A stretch of 64,000 bases of DNA from NCBI RefSeq assembly GCF_002813775.1, contig NZ_CP020370.1:2815501-2879500 (forward strand), in the 5' to 3' direction. This DNA comes from Candidatus Thiodictyon syntrophicum. GTDB taxonomy: Bacteria > Pseudomonadota > Gammaproteobacteria > Chromatiales > Chromatiaceae. The position numbers and the translations under genes were made by a program. The notes under the pieces were generated by a model that was given only the letters and a program-made list of their open reading frames with translations, was not told the origin of the DNA and ran no database searches. Below, one piece after another: positions 60,600 through 64,000 of the stretch (its first letter is position 1; each line of letters begins with the position of its first letter).

Positions 60600-61939
60600 G
60601 TCATCCGGACCTCGAAGGCGACCGCGGGCGTGGCCAGGTGAAAACGGTCGCCGGGCTTCAGCGTCACGCGCGCTCCCGCGGGCAGGGGCGCGCCATTGAG
60701 GAAGGTGCCGTGGGTGGACCCGCAGTCTTGCAGGGTGAAGACCCGGCGGGTCCGGTCATAGGCGACCAGGGCGTGACGCTTGCTGACCCGCCCCGCCGCG
60801 GGCGGCAGCACCAACTGCACCTGGGCCGGGTCGCGGCCGATGGCGATGGGACCATCGGCCAATGGCAGTTCGACCCCGGCATAGGGCCCGGCAATGCCGC
60901 GCAACAGCGGCGTACCGGCGGCCGGCGGTGGTGCCGCCGAGTTGGCCGCTGCGATTACGCGCGGTGGGCGCGACAGAGCCCGGGTCACCCCGTCGCGCAC
61001 CGCCGCGCGCCCGTGCGGGGTGGCCGCCAGGGCCACCGCGGTACCCGCCAGCAGCAGTAAGAGCCCGAGCGCCGTCACCAACAGCGGCTCACGGTGCCAG
61101 AGGTCGCCCAGCGCGCCCACCCGGCCGCGACTGACCTGGTACGGGACGCCGAGCCGGTCCAGCAGCGGGAACAGCTCGTCGGCCGCGACCGCCCAACCGA
61201 TCCCCTCCCCCAAGGGGACCCGGTCGACCGCGGGCTTGCCGTCGGCACCGACGGTCACCACGACCGCCAATGGTTTTTGGGTGTTGATGCCGATCACGCG
61301 GCCGTAGTCGTCGAACAGGGGGCCGCCCGAGTTGCCGGGATTGATACTGGCGCTGTGCTGAATCAGTTGGGCCACGCCGGCATTGGTCGGTCTGGGATAG
61401 ATGCGGGTGACCACGCCCGGGTTGGCGCTGGCGTCGAACGGGTCGGCACCCGCGGAATCGTCCGCGGCACCCGGAAAGCCGTAGGCCCGCACCGGGTCAA
61501 GCTTGGCCACGGTGGCGACGGCGGCGAAGCGCACCGCCGGCCGCCCGAGCGGGCGTTGCACCTCAAGCACCGCCAGGTCGCGGTCGGCGTCGTGGGCCTG
61601 GACCCGGGCCTCGATGATATTCGCGTCGCCCTGGCCGAGCAGCACGGCGACCCGGCCGCCCGCCGCGGTGCAGTCCACCACATGCCAATTGGTCGCGACA
61701 TAGGCGCTGCCCCCGCTACCGACGACGAACCCCGACCCGCTGCCGCTCTTGGCCGTATCGCCGCCGGCGGCCAGGCAGACCACGCGCACGGTCGCGGCGT
61801 CCATGTCCGTGCGCCCGCCGGCGGCAACCGGACCCGCGACCAGCAAGGCGCAGGCGAACAGGCTGCCGAGCAGCCCCGTCGGGTGGACCAGCGCAACGCA
61901 GTCCACCACCCTGACGGACTGATCTACCCGGCGGGTCAT
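60596..61939 (-). CDS. Trypsin-like serine protease with membrane helix and FHA domain
   Basis: 447 residues. The short N-terminal stretch at ~10-22 (VVDCVALVHPTGL) is encoded by a GGTGGACTGCGTTGCGCTGG repeat. A signal-like helix (LLGSLFACALLVAGPVAAGG) follows. Trypsin/DegP-like domain at ~50-265 with the full triad: His in YVATNWHVVD, Asp in DADRDLAVLEV, Ser in INPGNSGGPLFDD. Transmembrane helix at ~285-305 (LLVTALGLLLLLAGTAVAL). FHA domain at ~350-447 (IAIGRDPAQVQLVL, RVSKRHALVAY, DCGSTHGTFLNG). So a periplasmic protease is joined to a cytoplasmic phospho-binding module. Confidence 0.92.
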   Translation of the reverse strand: MTRRVDQSVRVVDCVALVHPTGLLGSLFACALLVAGPVAAGGRTDMDAATVRVVCLAAGGDTAKSGSGSGFVVGSGGSAYVATNWHVVDCTAAGGRVAVLLGQGDANIIEARVQAHDADRDLAVLEVQRPLGRPAVRFAAVATVAKLDPVRAYGFPGAADDSAGADPFDASANPGVVTRIYPRPTNAGVAQLIQHSASINPGNSGGPLFDDYGRVIGINTQKPLAVVVTVGADGKPAVDRVPLGEGIGWAVAADELFPLLDRLGVPYQVSRGRVGALGDLWHREPLLVTALGLLLLLAGTAVALAATPHGRAAVRDGVTRALSRPPRVIAAANSAAPPPAAGTPLLRGIAGPYAGVELPLADGPIAIGRDPAQVQLVLPPAAGRVSKRHALVAYDRTRRVFTLQDCGSTHGTFLNGAPLPAGARVTLKPGDRFHLATPAVAFEVRMT

Positions 61940-63327
61940 TCGGTCCCCTTCCCGAAGAGCTTGTCATAGCGGTGATTGTCGCCGGGTTTTTCCTCATAGC
62001 ATTCATCGACCAGGTGCGGGGTGCCGGCAGCGATCAGCTCGCTGACGGTGACGAGGTCGTAACCGCGTTTGCGCAGCGCCGGGATCAGGGTCTTCATGGC
62101 CTCCGCCGTGTGCCAGCCGCGGCCGTTGCCGTGGGCGACGACGATGGCCCCGGGCTTGAGGCTGGCCAGGACCCCCCGGACGATCTGCGCCGCGGACTGA
62201 CCCGCGGCGGGGTCGCCGGTGACGATGCTCCACTGCACCGGATAGAGCCCGGCGGCGGCTACGGCCGCGAGTGAGGTGGCGTTACAGGTGCCATAGGGGT
62301 AGCGGAAGGTCTGGGGCAGGACGGGGATACTGTCGTGCCCCGCGGCGGCATGGGGCTGGGCGCAGGGGCGCGCCAGCAGGTCCTCGCGCAGCAGTTCGTA
62401 TTGGGCCTGGGTCCAGTGGATCTGATCCTCCATTTCCCGACCATCAAGGACGCGCAGGTTGCCGTGGGTCCAGGCGTGGTTGCCGAGCTCGAACAGGGGG
62501 TCCGCCATCAACTGCCGGGTGCGCTCGGGGTGGGAGCGCATCCACTTGCCGCCGGCGTAGAAGGTGGCCTTGGCGTTGGCGGCGCGCAGGGTGTCGACCA
62601 ACTCGCCGTCATAGCCGGTAACCTCGTTCGACTGTTCGCACAGGTCGAAGGTGAGGGCGATGAGCTTGCGGCCGTTGACGGGTGTCACCGAGCGCAGGGA
62701 GCGGGCGAACTCGCCCCCGAGCGGCGGATAGGGATGGCGGGCCAGCAGCCGCTCCGGCGGACTGTGGTCGGCGGGCAGCCGCTGTTTGATCTTGCGCTCG
62801 CCGGGGCGGCCCTTGAGTTGCTCCGGCGTCCAGCAGGCGGCGAGGATGGCCGCGGAGCCGGGTCCGGAGACGGGTTCTGCGACCTGGCCGAGGGGCGGCG
62901 TCACCGGGTCGGGCGCGGGCGCACTCAGGGACTCGGGTGCAGGCACCGCCGTCGACGGCGGGACGGGTTGGACCCTCAGGTCGAGGGACCCCTGGTGCCG
63001 CGGGGGTGGGGCCTCGACGAGCGGCGCAGTCACCGTCGCGGGTGCGGGCACGACCGGAACAGACGTAGGTGCGGGCGCCCAAGGGTCGGTCGGGGCGGGG
63101 CTCGCGATCGGCGGATCACCCGCGGCGGGCGTATGGCCCGCGACCGCTTGGTAGTCGCTCGCGACGCTCGGGTCATCCGCCGCCATGGCCGGTCCCCACA
63201 GGGCAGCCAGGAGCAGGGTCAGGGTTCGGGCGCGTCGGGCCGCCGCGTAGCCGCAGTGGGGGCAGGGGTGCGTGCCGCCAGGGTCGGTGAAACAGCCGGG
63301 GCAGAGTGCGTCGGGGGTTGGGTCCAT
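61936..63327 (-). CDS. Polysaccharide deacetylase with kinase-type zinc ribbon
   Basis: 463 residues. Residues 9-27, CPGCFTDPGGTHPCPHCGY, are nearly the same as the start of the kinase at 55195. Then a signal-like helix (TLTLLLAALWGPAMAAD), a Pro/Ala-rich spacer to ~190, and a NodB-type carbohydrate esterase 4 domain at ~225-450: KLIALTFDLCEQ, ATFYAGGKWMRSHPERTR, ELGNHAWTHGN (HxxxH metal site), FRYPYGTCN, AIVVAHGNGRGWHTAEAMK. Acts on peptidoglycan or exopolysaccharide. Overlaps the protease gene by 4 bases. Confidence 0.9.
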   Translation of the reverse strand: MDPTPDALCPGCFTDPGGTHPCPHCGYAAARRARTLTLLLAALWGPAMAADDPSVASDYQAVAGHTPAAGDPPIASPAPTDPWAPAPTSVPVVPAPATVTAPLVEAPPPRHQGSLDLRVQPVPPSTAVPAPESLSAPAPDPVTPPLGQVAEPVSGPGSAAILAACWTPEQLKGRPGERKIKQRLPADHSPPERLLARHPYPPLGGEFARSLRSVTPVNGRKLIALTFDLCEQSNEVTGYDGELVDTLRAANAKATFYAGGKWMRSHPERTRQLMADPLFELGNHAWTHGNLRVLDGREMEDQIHWTQAQYELLREDLLARPCAQPHAAAGHDSIPVLPQTFRYPYGTCNATSLAAVAAAGLYPVQWSIVTGDPAAGQSAAQIVRGVLASLKPGAIVVAHGNGRGWHTAEAMKTLIPALRKRGYDLVTVSELIAAGTPHLVDECYEEKPGDNHRYDKLFGKGTE

Positions 63328-63591
63328 TTCACCGTCCTCATTTCGTTTCGGGTCCGTGGGCTATTGTAGCTGAGGTCCAGTCGCCGTCGGATCGTTGCTG
63401 GTCGCGGGGCTGTCGGGCTGGGTTAGAATAGCGGGTTGCCAAGGCCGTTCGCCCGCTCGTCGGGCGGGGTCGTTCGGTCGGCATGAAGGTCGACCTGCAC
63501 TGCGCAGGCCAGGCGGGCGAGCGGATGACCAAGCCGCCGCCGTGCCGCTCCAGATAACCCCCAGCCCGAAGACCAGCCGGCCGAACGCACA
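63328..63591. other. Divergent intergenic region
   Basis: 264 bp between two genes reading apart. No gene and no clear promoter box found; the first gene of each strand must be driven from here. Confidence 0.5.
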
Positions 63592-64000
63592 ATGAACCTG
63601 CACGAAACCCTCGAAATCCTGACGGCGAGCGACCTGAAGCTGCTGCGCAAATTGACCCCGATCGCCGACCGCTCCACGCGCAAGGGGGACTTGGTCGCCG
63701 CGCTCGCGCACTACCTGTTGTCCGGCGACCTGGGCCTCGTCTGGGGGCGGCTGTCGGAACTGGAGGTCCAGGCTATCGCCGAGGCGGTCCATTGCTGGGG
63801 CGGGTCCTTCGATGCGGCCCGCTTCGGCGCCAAGTATGGGGCGGTGCCGGGGTTCTTTCAGGTGCGCACCTATTGGTCGACCGCGCGGGGGGAGGACCCG
63901 GAGCCGCCGAGCGTCCTGCCGCTCTTCTTCTATCAAGGCGAGATCCCGGAGGACCTGCGTCCGCGCCTGGCCGCGCTCACCGCGCCGCCGACGGACCGGC
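63592..64000 (+). CDS. Unknown protein, 5' part, possibly helicase-associated
   Basis: Open from the ATG at 63592 to the window edge (136 codons): MNLHETLEILTASDLKLLRK, LTPIADRSTRKGDLVAALAH, LVWGRLSELEVQAIAEAVHC, FDAARFGAKYGAVPGF. The opening resembles N-terminal domains of some large proteins annotated as helicase-associated or XPB-like, but this is from memory and the diagnostic part is beyond the edge. Confidence 0.6.
   Translation, partial: MNLHETLEILTASDLKLLRKLTPIADRSTRKGDLVAALAHYLLSGDLGLVWGRLSELEVQAIAEAVHCWGGSFDAARFGAKYGAVPGFFQVRTYWSTARGEDPEPPSVLPLFFYQGEIPEDLRPRLAALTAPPTDR

Overview
The window is GC-rich (roughly two thirds G+C) and gammaproteobacterial in character. A full proteobacterial-type gas vesicle cluster, a long-form HisG, an Orn-type double-domain Cdc48 ATPase, many toxin-antitoxin pairs and many dispersed palindromic repeats suggest a gas-vacuolate purple sulfur bacterium (Chromatiaceae, e.g. 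the Thiodictyon/Lamprocystis group). That assignment is inference from gene content; no marker gene was aligned.

Layout. 1-6.4 kb: the start of a polysaccharide export lipoprotein-like gene running off the left edge, ilvD, a REP-associated transposase (RAYT) bracketed by two REP-pair hairpins, a duplicated and broken 5' fragment of a permease gene, a secreted protein, and the intact permease. 6.5-7.7 kb: a PIN toxin pair and an uncharacterised gene. 7.9-16.7 kb: the gas vesicle operon, all on the minus strand: gvpA, gvpC, gvpN, an unknown coiled-coil gene, a zinc ribbon, gvpF/L, gvpG, a small gvpJ/M-type gene, gvpK, gvpJ, an unknown 230-aa gene, an Hsp20/GvpH gene and a Cdc48-like ATPase. 17.3-22.1 kb: a minus-strand regulatory operon with an NtrC-type sigma-54 activator, two more GvpF/L proteins, a PAS histidine kinase and a stand-alone receiver. 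gvpA is preceded by a very good sigma-54 (-24/-12) site and an upstream dyad, which links the two operons.

23-30 kb: aminotransferase alaA, a small secreted protein, a MITE-like element present in two inverted copies around a DUF29 gene and the truncated head of a restriction enzyme, hisG, and a glycosyltransferase. 30-33.4 kb and 38.6-40.3 kb: toxin-antitoxin modules, several degraded. 33.7-38.3 kb: a two-core radical SAM/SPASM enzyme overlapping a HEAT-repeat gene, the most unusual gene pair in the window. 40.5-42 kb: an IS1182-type transposase. 42.5-48.2 kb: a giant alpha-2-macroglobulin with a thioester site. 48.3-51.3 kb: a PIN/Phd pair and the wreck of a Mu/P2-like prophage tail region, broken up by palindromic repeats and holding three tiny membrane-protein genes on the other strand.

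51.5-63.3 kb: a minus-strand Ser/Thr phospho-signalling island (two PP2C phosphatases, a protein kinase fused to an FGE-sulfatase domain, FHA-VWA, FHA, trypsin-FHA, DUF29, and a polysaccharide deacetylase sharing the kinase's N-terminal zinc ribbon), split by an IS-type transposase. The right edge holds the start of an unidentified plus-strand gene.

A feature running through the whole window is a set of REP-like palindromes (GTAGGGT + variable palindrome). The arms covary between copies, and in at least four genes the TAG stop codon is supplied by the repeat itself.
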